A stretch of 49,280 nucleotides of DNA from Asparagopsis taxiformis. Taxonomy: Eukaryota; Rhodophyta; Florideophyceae; Bonnemaisoniales; Bonnemaisoniaceae. Where the stretch lies: the NCBI GenBank assembly GCA_030407315.1, contig JALQPE010000729.1, forward strand, positions 1 through 49,280, given 5' to 3'. Below the pieces are notes generated by a model. The model was not told the DNA's origin. It saw nothing but the letters and a program-made list of their open reading frames with translations, and did not search any database. Of this stretch, positions 29,860-40,807 are shown piece after piece (the first letter of the stretch is position 1; each line of letters starts with the position of its first letter). A program made the translations under genes and the position numbers.

Positions 29860-30974
29860 TTTTGGCATGGTGAAGCATCTTGGCCATGCAGGGCACGACA
29901 CGGCTCAAACCGGATTACGACGGCGGTGGTGGCCCGTGTATCGTGGTTCCCATTACTAGGGAGACAATTGAAGTGGATAGGAGACGCAAGCACTCTCCCA
30001 ATGAGTGCCAATCAGAAATATCAGTAGTGGGGTATTCTAAAAATTATATTGCGCCGGGCCGTGTCTATCCAGATGATGGAATGATTTGGCAATCTGATTT
30101 GCTATATTGCTCACAACACTTGGCATATTTTTTTTCATATTTCCTAGGAATGGCCCATCTCACCAGGACTATTTCCTATACAGCAAATGGGCCGTACACA
30201 TCATCTTTTCGCTGCTAATAGCAGGATTTCTGAACAGGTTTCGCCACCTTCCCCTCCGATACCAATATTACCGAACAGGTCTGAGTATCTTGCACACCGA
30301 AAACCCATTCTCATTTCCCCATTGCAATGCCATTTTTCAGTAAACAGCGCAGCTACCAGGTTTCTTTCATCCCTTAATACATTCCATATCCTACATTACA
30401 CCTTAGAGTACATTCCTACCCACTGCAACTTAGACGATAAACAATGCATATTAGAAATAGAAACTCAGACCGAAAGAACATTATTATTGCTTGAACGGTG
30501 CACAAAGCAGGCCTGCCGAAAAGTAGTACGTTGTACTGTTCTCAAACTACAGAAGCTTGATTCGATTTTTGTACAACTAAAATGGTGTTTACAAGGTTCA
30601 GGTGCAATAGCATGCACCTTGATACATATAAATGGTAGAACATTTACATTATGACTCCATTCAATGAACAGAATATTGTTCTACGAACATGTGGAATAAT
30701 AACGGGAGCAGATAATGAATCGTTCCCACCAAGAGTATTCGGATTAGAGATCAGACAGATAACATGTCTTTCCACAGTCATTGCTGGTTGAACTACGACT
30801 GGCACGCTGGAATCCTTCAATTCAAGAGAGTTCCGGGCGTCCAATGAGATCGATGGATTCAAGGCTCATAATTCAAGAAGTACATCTCGTTCCGAAAAGT
30901 ACAGAAAGCGCTCATTTGTGACATATTTACATCCTGAACGTTTATAACTGATTAGAAGCTGGTTCCCGTTCTGG
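29860..30974. other. Gene-free stretch
   Basis: About 1.1 kb without a convincing gene. ORFs up to 155 codons lack conserved motifs and overlap in all frames. A weak TGCACCTT-type inverted pair lies near 30600. Confidence 0.5.
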
Positions 30975-30980
30975 TATAAA
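30975..30980 (+). promoter_or_regulatory. TATA box candidate
   Basis: TATAAA lies 57 bp upstream of the ATG at 31037, a spacing that would give a short 5' leader. It is the best-placed TATA-like sequence in the window. Confidence 0.5.
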
Positions 30981-31036
30981 GCAGGACATGTGCTGCAAGT
31001 CCCCGACACTTTCGCCCCATACCACCTCCATCAACA

Positions 31037-32119
31037 ATGACCGAATCATCAGGATCTAAAATAGACCGACTGTCTTTCGCGATGAAAGGACAGGTGTCCT
31101 CTATCAGGAAGAGAAATCTGAACAGGGCAAAAATCATAGCGAAAAAGTTCGAAGATGGAGAATTGCACAAGGTACAATGCTGTTCCCGGCGCTGCTTCGA
31201 AATTGCAGCCAGCGAAGATCTAGTAAGGGACTCATTTCGAGTCGTTGAGTATGATCGTACGAGACGACAGCGCTACTTAGTATCGTTATATGAGCCGGTG
31301 TCGGAAATGTACGCATATCGCGGGAGTGCCGTCTGCTATCAATTCTTAACGCAGGTATTCGGCTTCTCCCGCGAGATGCAGTGGTCAAACAAAAAACCAC
31401 TGAAAAAAGCTGCGCAACTGGCGATCGAGAAAAAAAAGGGGGGAGAGTGTGAACGTTGTGAGCGCTGTATGCGACTCCGCTCTCCATCTCCTCACCATCG
31501 AGTACGCTTGCCGGCAGACAAAGCGCATCAATCCGCGCCGAAAAATTCGCACATTGACACGTTCAGTGCACAGAAATCTGATATGGACAAGCATCTAGCG
31601 ACGCAAACACAGCCGCAATCTCCTACGGACAAAAATGAAGTGTCGCGTGCTGAGCCTACGGACAAAAATGAAGTATCGCGTGCTGAGCAGCAGTTTCAAC
31701 CCTCCAAAGCTACTGAAAAGCCCATCGTGCAACAGTCCGAAAATTCGGAGACGCTTTCGATTCACGAAGAAACGGCGCCGCCGAGTCTTCTGAGTGCTAC
31801 ACAATCGGGAAAGAAGTTGTTTCTGGTGGTCAAAGGGGATCAGTGTACGGATGAGGAGCCGTTCTGGGTGGCGAGAACACATAGAATTACGCGCAAGGGA
31901 AACCGTATCGCAAAATTGATGGTTCATTGGTACACCAAAACGGACGCTGACTCCTACCGGAGTAGGTACAAACCGTGCTTTGTGCTCGGCACTCCTACAC
32001 CCTGGATTGACACAATTGCGCTTACTTCGGTGATTACAACGTTTGACTCGCTAGTGGACGGAAAGTTAGATGGTGCAACCTGTGATCGAGTACGAGAGCA
32101 GTTGCCATCGTTTAAATAA
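31037..32119 (+). CDS. DUF7869-protein derivative lacking the catalytic core
   Basis: A 360-aa protein. Residues 45-120 align by eye with residues 160-235 of the 837-aa DUF7869 protein: CC..(R/G)CF, R.V..Y.R..R.RYL..L.EP, VCYQFL and FSR. Residues 257-360 align with that protein's C-terminal domain: a V.G..CT.E.PFW pattern, then V.WY......Y...Y.P. The middle, where the 837-aa protein has its DGADQ, VDNC and GHTHADID blocks, is replaced by a polar disordered linker containing a perfect 11-residue duplication (PTDKNEVSRAE twice). It should therefore bind the same kind of target but not catalyse. It may be a domesticated regulator, a repressor of transposition, or the product of an internally deleted element. 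The ORF is intact and has a plausible TATA box. Confidence 0.75.
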   Translation: MTESSGSKIDRLSFAMKGQVSSIRKRNLNRAKIIAKKFEDGELHKVQCCSRRCFEIAASEDLVRDSFRVVEYDRTRRQRYLVSLYEPVSEMYAYRGSAVCYQFLTQVFGFSREMQWSNKKPLKKAAQLAIEKKKGGECERCERCMRLRSPSPHHRVRLPADKAHQSAPKNSHIDTFSAQKSDMDKHLATQTQPQSPTDKNEVSRAEPTDKNEVSRAEQQFQPSKATEKPIVQQSENSETLSIHEETAPPSLLSATQSGKKLFLVVKGDQCTDEEPFWVARTHRITRKGNRIAKLMVHWYTKTDADSYRSRYKPCFVLGTPTPWIDTIALTSVITTFDSLVDGKLDGATCDRVREQLPSFK

Positions 32120-32195
32120 GTTGGTAAGACCGTTCACATAAATGTATGTCGTTCAGAATCTCTTTAATGCCACTCACTCATTCATAATAATTCAT

Positions 32196-32515
32196 ATTGC
32201 AAAGTGCTGTGACGTGCATGCACTGTTGCACTGATTGCTTCACTGCCGCCACACAGACATGCACACTTATTTGTACACCCTTTCGTGCCATCCATGCACG
32301 CCACAGACTCATGCAAACATATGTGTAAATCCATCCATGCTATGCATGCTCCACGCTCCTATACCCCTGTACAATCATACACGCCGTATTGCAAAGTGCC
32401 GACGACCATACACTGCTTCACTTATTGATTCTCGAACGCCACACACTTATGTGTACAACCACCCGTGTCATACATGCTCCACACTCCTATACCCCTTTAC
32501 AGTCATATGCTCCAG
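32196..32515. repeat. ~192-bp imperfect tandem duplication
   Basis: Two units start with ATTGCAAAGTGC at 32196 and 32388 and share ACTGCTTCACT, ACACTTAT(T/G)TGTACA, CATGCTCCAC(G/A)CTCCTATACCCC and following sequence. The area is unusually rich in GCATGCA and TGCATGCA. No gene is supported. Confidence 0.8.
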
Positions 32516-33202
32516 GCATGGACTGCTATAAGATCCTATTTGCACGTTGAGTGTGTGATGCAGTCCATGCATGGACGTATCACATGCTCCGTCGTGTGCT
32601 GATGTCCGCGTCGGCATGCACGCACTGTTGAGCGTGAACTACAATGAGCACCGCCAAGACATCCACGCCATGGCGTCTCGAGTACACACATGTACACAAT
32701 CATTGTGCACATTGTGCACATTATGCTCAAAGTATGCAACTGAAACACTGCCACTTATTGGCGGGAGGTACAACATGTCACGGAGGGGTGTGCTTGAAAT
32801 TTGAGCACAACAGGCCGGTACAAAATTTTGAGTCACAATTTTGAATTGTGACATGTGATCAAATTTGTACCCGCGGCCGGCGGCTTTCTACTGGAAGCAC
32901 GCCGGCCATTTAACTGCCAGATGCACATGTTCTGTAAGCCGTGCATGCATGACCCATCAAGGCCATGAAATTATTCCCTCTCCCTTCCGCCTCGCACATC
33001 CTCCCTCTGCAATGTGTTCCCTTCCGCCCTCAACGTCTTCCATGAGTGATAGTCACACATTTCTCAGCTTTTCGCGCGTCGTAAGTGCTCTCTGCGTCTT
33101 CCGTGCATTCTTCCCCGCCTGTTCACCGCAAGTTTCCGTCGCCAACTTGGGCGAAATCAATTCTACTCAAGCGGAAACAATTGTTCTGGCGAATTTTTTT
33201 GT
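32516..33202. other. Gene-free stretch with short hairpins
   Basis: No supported gene. It includes a GTCACAATT / AATTGTGAC hairpin with a 3-nt loop near 32831-32851 and a GC-rich CCGCGGCCGGCGG patch near 32870. Confidence 0.5.
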
Positions 33203-36059
33203 AATGGCATCACCAGCAACGACCACAACTAACACCACCAAATACTACCGCCCATACGCATGGCTTTCCTCAGCCTTTGTCTGATCAACCAGAGTCACGA
33301 GAAAAGCGTTCATATCACTCACAGAAACCATTGCGAAAAGTGCAACCTCCACCCAAGCCTACTTCGAAGCGCTTTCGCCATACGTCCCATACTTCAGATG
33401 TCGTAACCAAAGAAGGTGGCGCTCGAATTCGCCTCTCGGAAGCGCATAATTCGCCAACGGTGCCCTCATCTTCGTCATTTCCTCCAGTGCACACAGCTAA
33501 AACACATCGCCAGCTTCCGTGAAATTTTTCCGAGCGCAGTTCTCAGGAGTCAACTTCTTCCGATATTCGTCTTGTTGCTCAGGCCACCACCCGTCGCACC
33601 TCTACAACAGCCACTCCTGCTCTTCCGCCTCGACCACCACTATTATCTGCTCAAGTATCGTCGACAGACACACTTAATCTCAATGACAGTCCTCGCATTC
33701 GCTTACCCGATCCTCTCGCCACTCCTCGTCAGCCCTTGCGTCTTCGTAATGCTTCAAGTGCGAGCCCAACTATTCCTCCACCTTCTACCCATCCGCCAGA
33801 CACTTCTACCATCCAAACTCTTTCCACACCAGCTCTTTCTTCGCGCATTCCAACACGTACATCAATTACAACAGATCACTCTGTGGACGATTGGGGCTAA
33901 GATGAACTGTCTGATGACTCTGAAATCGCACCAACCAAGTTTCCAGCGAAGGGAACTGCCGCTAGCCGAAGCGGATCTATAACTCGTCTTCACGATCGCA
34001 GATCACCACCGCAGAAAGCAACCTCGTCAAACAGTGTTAGGGATCACGGTCCACGTGATACAATTACTTTCACTGCATTTCACGAAGAGTTGGACCAGCA
34101 CGCCAAATTAGGTGCATCAGATCTTCCTCGTGTGAGTAATGTCATTGGCGTGTATGCAGATCCTGCTGCAGAAACAGACGATTGGGCGGATGATTTTGTC
34201 TTGGAACAGGGCCATTCTCCTCCTGGTGATTCTAGTGAGAGTAGAACTGTTGATGACTAGCCGAGGATGAGCGCATTTGGGCCCAACGTGAGCGTGCCGA
34301 AAAGAAGCTGCGCGTACTCGAAGCACGCCTCGGTGTCAATAAATCAACTCAGCTATCAGCTGATGACTCGAACAAGAGTGTACAGGAGTCAACTGCTGCG
34401 CCTGCCACCAGTACTATTCCTACTGCACCACCACAGGACAATTCCAGTTCCGTTGATAAGCCGCATGAGATGGCTTCATCTGCACCTCGTGCAGAGCTGC
34501 GAAGACCACATGAAGAACAGAAAACGCCGTGTCCATCTTCTCTTCGCAATTCGGTAGACGATACTGCTAAGCCAAAAGGACCAAATTTGCATCGAGATAA
34601 CACATCTCGTCGTATCATAAATTGGGCAGTGGTGCATGATTCAAAAGGTGGCGTTGATACGTATGGGGAAAGCGCCAGAAGTCGAAGGTCTTCATACCAT
34701 TGGCAACATGATGACGGTCTAGCACAGAATGAAACACGAGAACAGTGGATTGAGCGTCAACTAAAGAAGACAGAATCGCGAGATGCTGTTCGATCTATTA
34801 TTGATTAGGCCATACATTGTGCAGTGGGCAGTACAAAGCTTTCCATGCATACATCACGACGTTGCTCAGCGCGGCATTGTACGTTCTCGACGAGGCCACG
34901 GGTTCGGCTGAATCGAGGGTTCGTATTAACGACCTGGAAGTACTTGTCAAGCGCACGATGCAAGTTCTTACCCCTGGTGACAATGAACCAAAAGTAGAAG
35001 TAAGCGCTGCCAAGAATGAGGCAACACTCCTTGCCGGAAGCTCGGACATCGGAAAGGCTGCAAATTATTGCGCAGGTCAGCAGGAAGACAACACCATTTC
35101 CGAACATTTAATTATGCGAGAGTTTGAAAAGATCCCCTCTCACGGAGATGTTCCTCGAGTGACAAAAAAGATACATGAAGATTTCAAACCGCGAGGTGGC
35201 CTGCGAGCAGTGGTAAAGTTTGTTTGTGAATGGGCTGTCGAAGGCCTGGCCGGAGATCGTGCAGAGGCAATTCTTGTCGGAGCTGCAATTGTAGCCCAGC
35301 TGGCCTTTGAAATTCGCGTCACACCGCAGGTCTCGGTCTCAAGCGTACTGCAGATCCTTCACAAATGCTGAGCAAGCCATCTGCTAAGATAATATCAACA
35401 GCAAACGATGCGGCATGGACACCACCACTGGAGAGAGAAATTTGGCAATTCATGAAAGACCGCTCAGAAGGACGTGATCTTCACAATCTGGGTACAACGG
35501 ACCATACGGTGAATTTATGACGCAACTGTGTAGACTGGAACAGCTCTCGTTACCAGTTTTTGTACTTGACGTCTCAATATTGGTTAGTCTGGGACACACA
35601 GGCTGTGCGTACATGGTGAAGTGTTTATCTTTGCTTCCCGACCCTGCCGACAAATCTTTTGCAGACAGTAGGCGATCCCTTCTGCGAAAATTTGGATATC
35701 TCGTGGTGAGCCAGCGTTCTGGACAGCAACAAGGCTTTGACGAGAAAGTGGTCGATGCAGCTTGCAGTGGGGACATGGCGATTATGGAGAAAGAAGCGGA
35801 AGTGCTATTAAAGAGCGAAAAACCTGGAGTGATTTTGGGAACCGCCGAAACGGTACGCTTAGAAGACCTGTCAACGACATTTGCTTGTTCTGGATTGGAG
35901 TTGAGCAACCGAATCTATTCTATTTCCTCTTTCATGATCTACATTGATGAAACTGGTTTAGCGGTGGAATGGGTTCTGGACCATCTTGGAGAAATTGTTC
36001 AAGGAACTGGTCGGTGGGCAGACCAAACTCTGGTATCGAAGAAAGGAGAGGCTTTCTGA
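33203..36059 (+). pseudogene. Broken coiled-coil protein gene
   Basis: A single coding trail can be followed through changing frames from an ATG at 33203 (MASPATTTT) to a stop at 36059. It comprises a Ser/Thr/Pro-rich disordered N-terminus, an acidic region, a coiled coil (AEDERIWAQRERAEKKLRVL near 34260), another charged linker, and a globular helical C-terminal part (about 34,817-36,059; includes RAVVKFVCEWAVEGLAGDR and EREIWQFMKDRSEGRDLHN). Disruptions are in-phase stops at 33520 and 33898, plus frame changes near 33230, 34258, 34806, 35350 and 35505. Every frame change is in the one-base-missing direction. The order (disordered, coiled coil, globular) resembles the gene at 5.6-7.9 kb, but I see no sequence match. 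No family is recognised. Confidence 0.55.
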
Positions 36060-36720
36060 ATTTATTGCGTATTGTAGAAGACTTGCACTAGGAGGGCATG
36101 AAGGTTCCAGAACAGTAAAAATAGTGTTTCAGAACAGTATTTCTAGTGTTCTTCAGAAGAAACAGTAACAACATCGTCTCAGGACAGTGTGTAGTGCGCC
36201 ATGAACAGTGAATGCACTGTTCTTCCTCCAAATACACTGATTTGAGAGCGGTATATATTGTTCTGGAGATTTGAATGTACTGATCTACGAAAGAACAGTA
36301 AATAGTGTCCTGAGAAACGGTGAAAATAGTATTCATTGAACATAGAACGGTAAATGTGGTAACCGAGATGGTGAACTACTCACATACGGAACAGTGTAAA
36401 CCGTTCCAAAGATTTAAATCAGTGTTGTTCCGGGTCAATGCTACTACGAATTGATCGGTCTAAACCGAACTCAGTCTAAAGCACGAACTGAAATTTCTGG
36501 ATGAAGCTCTGGTCACTGGTGTGGCAACCAGAGGAGAGCAGTCGAAGAGATAGTTGATGCGATTGTAGAGGCGAAGAAGCGGATGGACAGCGAAGGAGGA
36601 ACTGGGCTTAGCCGTGCGAAGGTGGAAGATATGGGGTAAAGACAATACAGGAGGTAAAGTAGTGCTGAAGATTTGAGTATCACACGGCCAAGAACAAACA
36701 AGACCCCTTTTAATCGATCT
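36060..36720. repeat. GAACAGT-rich degenerate repeat region
   Basis: From about 36100 to 36440 the words GAACAGTA, GAACAGTG and complement ACTGTTC recur many times at irregular spacing, including AACAGTGAATGCACTGTT, an 18-bp perfect palindrome. Downstream (36480-36640) short remnants such as IVDAIVEAKKRMDSEGGTGL can be read but no intact gene is present. Confidence 0.5.
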
Positions 36721-36860
36721 CAGTTTCTTTTACTACCGGGACACAGCGGCATGGAGGGATACTCATTGAAGATGTGGCGCTTCGCCAGTGAGACTGTACC
36801 AAAGTTAGATGCGATGATGCAGAAGAGGTTAATCTGGAAACGGTGAGCTGAAATGCCACA

Positions 36861-37058
36861 AAGATTAAGTCGGCCTACAACCGACTCGCCACTTGGGACA
36901 ACAATTTGCGCGAGGAGCATGCTGAACTGCAGAACAAAAATCCTGGTACCGCTTCCAATACCCGTAACCTCCCAGATGACGTTTCCAACACTCATGAAAC
37001 GGACAACGCCGCTCTCCAGAAGGAACGTGACCAAATTCAAGCCCAGCTTCAGCGTTAA
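36861..37058 (+). pseudogene. Coiled-coil gene fragment
   Basis: Sixty-six codons ending in TAA encode KSAYNRLATWDNNLREEHAE... and end LQKERDQIQAQLQR, a heptad-like coiled coil with the composition of a real protein. There is no nearby start codon in frame, and the flanking sequence is non-coding, so it is probably a remnant. Confidence 0.4.
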
Positions 37059-38438
37059 CGCGCAGACCGCTATGATTTGCATTCGCGCAGCCTTCAGAGA
37101 GACAAAAGATGGTAGGAAAAGATAGCATGCATCGAGGAAGCTTGGTAGCATCCGCACGCACTCCGACGCGGTACTGGTCTCGCGCTGGGCGCAAGTATAT
37201 TTTCGGCATGTGGAACAAACAATAGTTGAGAAACAGGAGGTTGTTGTGAGGATGAGACTGCTACACGAAATGTATGCGCTGTCTGCATGTGCCAGTTGAT
37301 AATTGTGAACTCATCAACGAAATGTTGGATGATGGAAGTTCGCACGGCGATTCAGTGCGGCGTGCACACTCACCGCAAGCTGCGACATGACTCGCGTGCG
37401 ATCGATGCAGTTGCCGATATGTGATCCGCGGCGTTGTGGCGATGGACGACACTGCGATACTAGCGCAGTATCGTCTATCGCTAGTAGTCGTCATCTGCAA
37501 GAAGGTTGTGGGTGGTCGTGGTAGTGGGTGCCCGCTTCCTGCATGTACGCAGGAAGAGAGCGTGCGTGTGTGCACATTGGAATAGTTTTCCGAGCCGTCG
37601 CGTGGATTGCATACCAACTTTTTGTACGCGATAACTTCGCCGAGGCGAAATGTTTGGAACATTTGTTCTGGCAAGGAGTGCATCTCAGTGCGCGCACCGG
37701 TTGCGTCACATGATCGAATGTGACGGTTGTGGCCGCTGAGTGTTGATGTCATTGTGCCGCTGCAGTGCGACATGTGCGATTGTGCGGTGTATTACACGCT
37801 GTACTGTCTATGACATCAACTCACTGTTATGTTGTACCGAAGGTCGTGCGGCCGATGACCACACGTGGAGCCAGGACACAGTATACTACTCGTGTTATGG
37901 TCAGCGGTAGTGAAACCAGTGACAGCAATGGCTCACTGATGAACTGGCTGCAGAGATCGCACTACGGCCACCAGAAAATATGGGAGAAATTTTGATTTAG
38001 GGCTTCTCCCTGCGCTGGCAGCCAAACCATCGACATGACCGTTTTACAGCACGACATAACAGCGGTCAGTGGTTATGCGACTGATGTGTTGCTGAACTAC
38101 TGACAGAATGACATAAGGTGGTCACTAGTCATGCGACCGATGATTAGGAAGATGTAGGGGGCGAAACGAGTGGCAGGTAGGGTGAGGTGGAGCTGAAGTC
38201 GTGTCTAGTTGGCCTTATAAATCACTGTATAGGAAAAGCCTTATTTGTGATGCAGTATTGTAGTGGTTCCACGACGGATAGGTGAGGATCACGATTTTTA
38301 GGCGTTGATAATTGCTGAGAGGCACAGAGGTTCATAGTTTTGCACCGGTCTCCAGTGATCCTGAAGGCAGCGAAACGCCGATCCTGGATCGCTACGACAA
38401 ACCTTGCCTGGTAGTATCACACTGTTCCAAGGTGCATT
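37059..38438. other. Repeat-bearing gene-free stretch
   Basis: No gene supported. It contains several short hairpins, for example CTTCCTGC...GCAGGAAG near 37531-37552 and CGTCACAT...ATGTGACG near 37705-37725. A single diverged monomer of the terminal 125-bp satellite is at about 37840-37945. TATAAA at 38216-38221 is 218 bp upstream of the next gene and of doubtful relevance. Confidence 0.5.
37840..37945. repeat. Isolated diverged monomer of the 125-bp satellite
   Basis: Shares GGTCGTGCGGCCGATGACC, ACACGTG, GGTCAGCGG, AACCAG.GACA and GGCTCACTGA.GAAC, in the same order, with the array that ends the window at 48.7-49.3 kb. Confidence 0.75.
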
Positions 38439-40214
38439 ATGCAGCGATCCAATATACGACGCAGAGTCACCAACCGAAACCAAGAGCCATTGGGCAAGAA
38501 ACTGAAAAGGCCAAGCAGCGGCAGACGTTCAAGTGGTCCTCGTAGAGATGATAATGGTGACATTGAATCGTCTCCAGTAATACAAATGAGGGAACCAGAT
38601 ACAGTCCAAGCAGAAGAGAACCCGTCTCAAGAAGAAGCTACAGCGGAGCCTTCCGTAGCCTACTCTGAAAGCATCCGGGTGATGCTGTCTGCTGCAGTGG
38701 AAAGTATGAAGAAGGAATTCCAAAGCCACATGCGCAGAACAGAAGAACAACTAGCCACACTTCATGGGCAAGTGAGCGAGCTCCATGATAGTTTGAAGCG
38801 TTTCAATGGAGATGTTCACGTTACCATGGCAGCAAACAATGCAAGGACGCCAGTAAGTTTGAGGAAGAATTCGTCTGCTCCCAAACAGGTAATGCGCTCC
38901 GTAGAATGCTCCAATCCGACATTGCGGACAGAACTGGACGCTGTATTCCATGTTCAAAACATTTCTACCGTGACCATGGAGGCTGTCTGCACATTCTTCA
39001 GGACTGCCTCCAGAGGAAAGGAGAATGAAAACTTCTACTCCAAGTTGATTTGCATAATCATGTATGGGCTTCGTGGGAACATGGCTAAGAGTAATTTGCG
39101 GAAGGGTCTTGGTTTGGCACATTGTAACTTTCGCTTTTTCTTGGTGAAGAAGATCGTTGCGTACTGTGAAGATTTATATGGTGTAAATAGAAATGGAGGA
39201 AGGCCCTGCACACAGACTGGAACTGGGAACTCGGAGGCTGCAACAAGACACGTCCCAGAATGGCTGAGGCAAGGATATATAAACTCGAAATGTATGAAGT
39301 ACGCGAGGCAATATGCGGAGAATACTCGCAAGTCGAGCACTTCCGAGGAACTAGAGGGGAACGATGGCGTTGCTATGTTTTTGTCATCAGGACTTTACAG
39401 CCGCGTTACAGAATTCTTGCGAAAAGCCAGGGATCGGTCCAAATGTCAATTCTTTGAGGATATCGGATTCCTTCTTTCTCCCTGGACATGTTGTGAGTGG
39501 TTGCAAGGGTCTTATAACAAACCAAAAATTGAGCTGAAGTTCCCGGAAGAATGTATAATGTGTCCATCCAACGTGCCGGAAACGAGAGTGGGACGCAGTG
39601 TCCAGGAATGCGCTGAGAACAAAACAACAGCAGCACATTTCATGCGATCACGTAAGGAATGCCATCTCTCTGTATCATATGATGTGAAAGTTGCCGAATG
39701 CGCAGGAATGAAAGTGAAGAAAGATGCCGAACTGAAGGATGCTACAATGACTAGAACGGTGAACATAATGGAAGTTGCTTTCAATTTTCTCGTAGCATAC
39801 GTACAAGGACAAAGGAAGGAAGATTTCCTGGGTTCTTCTCCGATGGCTCTCCAGACAACCTATTCGGTAGCGCTGGTGTTTCGCCACATGATCATGGAGC
39901 TCGTTATGACCAATGAATGGTCTGGGGAGAACGTTGAACCAAGTAGCTCAACGCCAGTTGCAGAGAACGTTGGAGATAGTGGTTCAATGGCACAGATTAG
40001 AGTGTCAGATCTCATTCCTGGAGAGTACACCAGGAAAAATACTTTGGAGCGCGTATTGCGGATGACTTCACTCCAATTCAAGAACCTCATGGACAATGAT
40101 GATAGTGGAATTGAATCATATAACTCGGACAGCGGAGAAGACCCCGAGTCATTCACTATCCACGGTCACAACTCTGTAGACGACATCGATGTCTGCCAGA
40201 TCGAGTCACTGTAG
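38439..40214 (+). CDS. Unrecognised protein with basic N-terminus and coiled coil
   Basis: A 591-aa intact ORF. Residues 1-40 are strongly basic (MQRSNIRRRVTNRNQEPLGK), suggesting nuclear targeting. Residues 75-125 form a coiled coil (VESMKKEFQSHMRRTEEQLA). The remaining ~430 residues look globular, with repeated Cys and Trp (e.g. FLLSPWTCCEWLQGSYNKPK), then a helical stretch ending in an acidic Ser/Asp-rich tail. No catalytic motif or family is recognised. It converges with the gene at 40.8-42.2 kb; both combine a disordered/charged N-terminal part, a coiled coil and an unknown globular part, as do the genes at 5.6 and 33.2 kb. Confidence 0.65.
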   Translation: MQRSNIRRRVTNRNQEPLGKKLKRPSSGRRSSGPRRDDNGDIESSPVIQMREPDTVQAEENPSQEEATAEPSVAYSESIRVMLSAAVESMKKEFQSHMRRTEEQLATLHGQVSELHDSLKRFNGDVHVTMAANNARTPVSLRKNSSAPKQVMRSVECSNPTLRTELDAVFHVQNISTVTMEAVCTFFRTASRGKENENFYSKLICIIMYGLRGNMAKSNLRKGLGLAHCNFRFFLVKKIVAYCEDLYGVNRNGGRPCTQTGTGNSEAATRHVPEWLRQGYINSKCMKYARQYAENTRKSSTSEELEGNDGVAMFLSSGLYSRVTEFLRKARDRSKCQFFEDIGFLLSPWTCCEWLQGSYNKPKIELKFPEECIMCPSNVPETRVGRSVQECAENKTTAAHFMRSRKECHLSVSYDVKVAECAGMKVKKDAELKDATMTRTVNIMEVAFNFLVAYVQGQRKEDFLGSSPMALQTTYSVALVFRHMIMELVMTNEWSGENVEPSSSTPVAENVGDSGSMAQIRVSDLIPGEYTRKNTLERVLRMTSLQFKNLMDNDDSGIESYNSDSGEDPESFTIHGHNSVDDIDVCQIESL

Positions 40215-40807
40215 ATGATTGGTAGTGATATGTGGGTAATGAGCCGTCAGCGAAGAGTGAATATCTTTCTGTTGTGTGCTTATTGATGTAGAACCTGTGC
40301 ATGCAAAGGTATTGTATCGCTCGTCATCCGTTATGCAACCGAGAAGGTTGGAAAATACCGGTCATGCACCCGTTTAAATCACAAATCACAGGCTATACAA
40401 CCTGTGACGCCAGGGATAGTAGGGCTCACAACCAGGGACCAAAATCGCGGAATAGAATTTGTTGTACCGCTCGCCAGTGGTAATAAAACCAATGACACCA
40501 CGACAGGTACCGTACAGAGGCATTGATCTTATTGGCAGTAGATTCTAGGACTAGTGACCTATCATTCACTGGTAGTACTGCTTACAAAAACGTCTTGAGC
40601 AGTAGCGGCAATGTTCGTATACCTGCTCACGAGCATGTCAGTAGGTAAGCAACTAGTGCTCGTTCCAGTAGTATGGTATGCAACCATTAAGCAGTGTGCG
40701 AACAAGCGGTCGCTTGTTCGGAAATTGCCGGCAATTTGTAAAACTGGGCACCCAACGTTGAGGCGAGGATGCGATGTGCATTGGTCGGAGAGGTCAAACG
40801 GTCATGT
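40215..40807. other. Convergent intergenic region
   Basis: No gene supported between the two convergent genes. A GGGCTCACAACCAGGGACC segment near 40424 resembles part of the satellite monomer. Two abutting hairpins lie at 40699-40737. Confidence 0.5.
40699..40737. repeat. Two adjacent hairpins
   Basis: CGAACAAGCG / CGCTTGTTCG (40699-40708 and 40711-40720, 2-nt loop) is followed one base later by the 16-bp perfect palindrome AAATTGCCGGCAATTT (40722-40737). Their position between convergent genes would suit a 3'-end signal, but no T-run follows. Confidence 0.85.
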
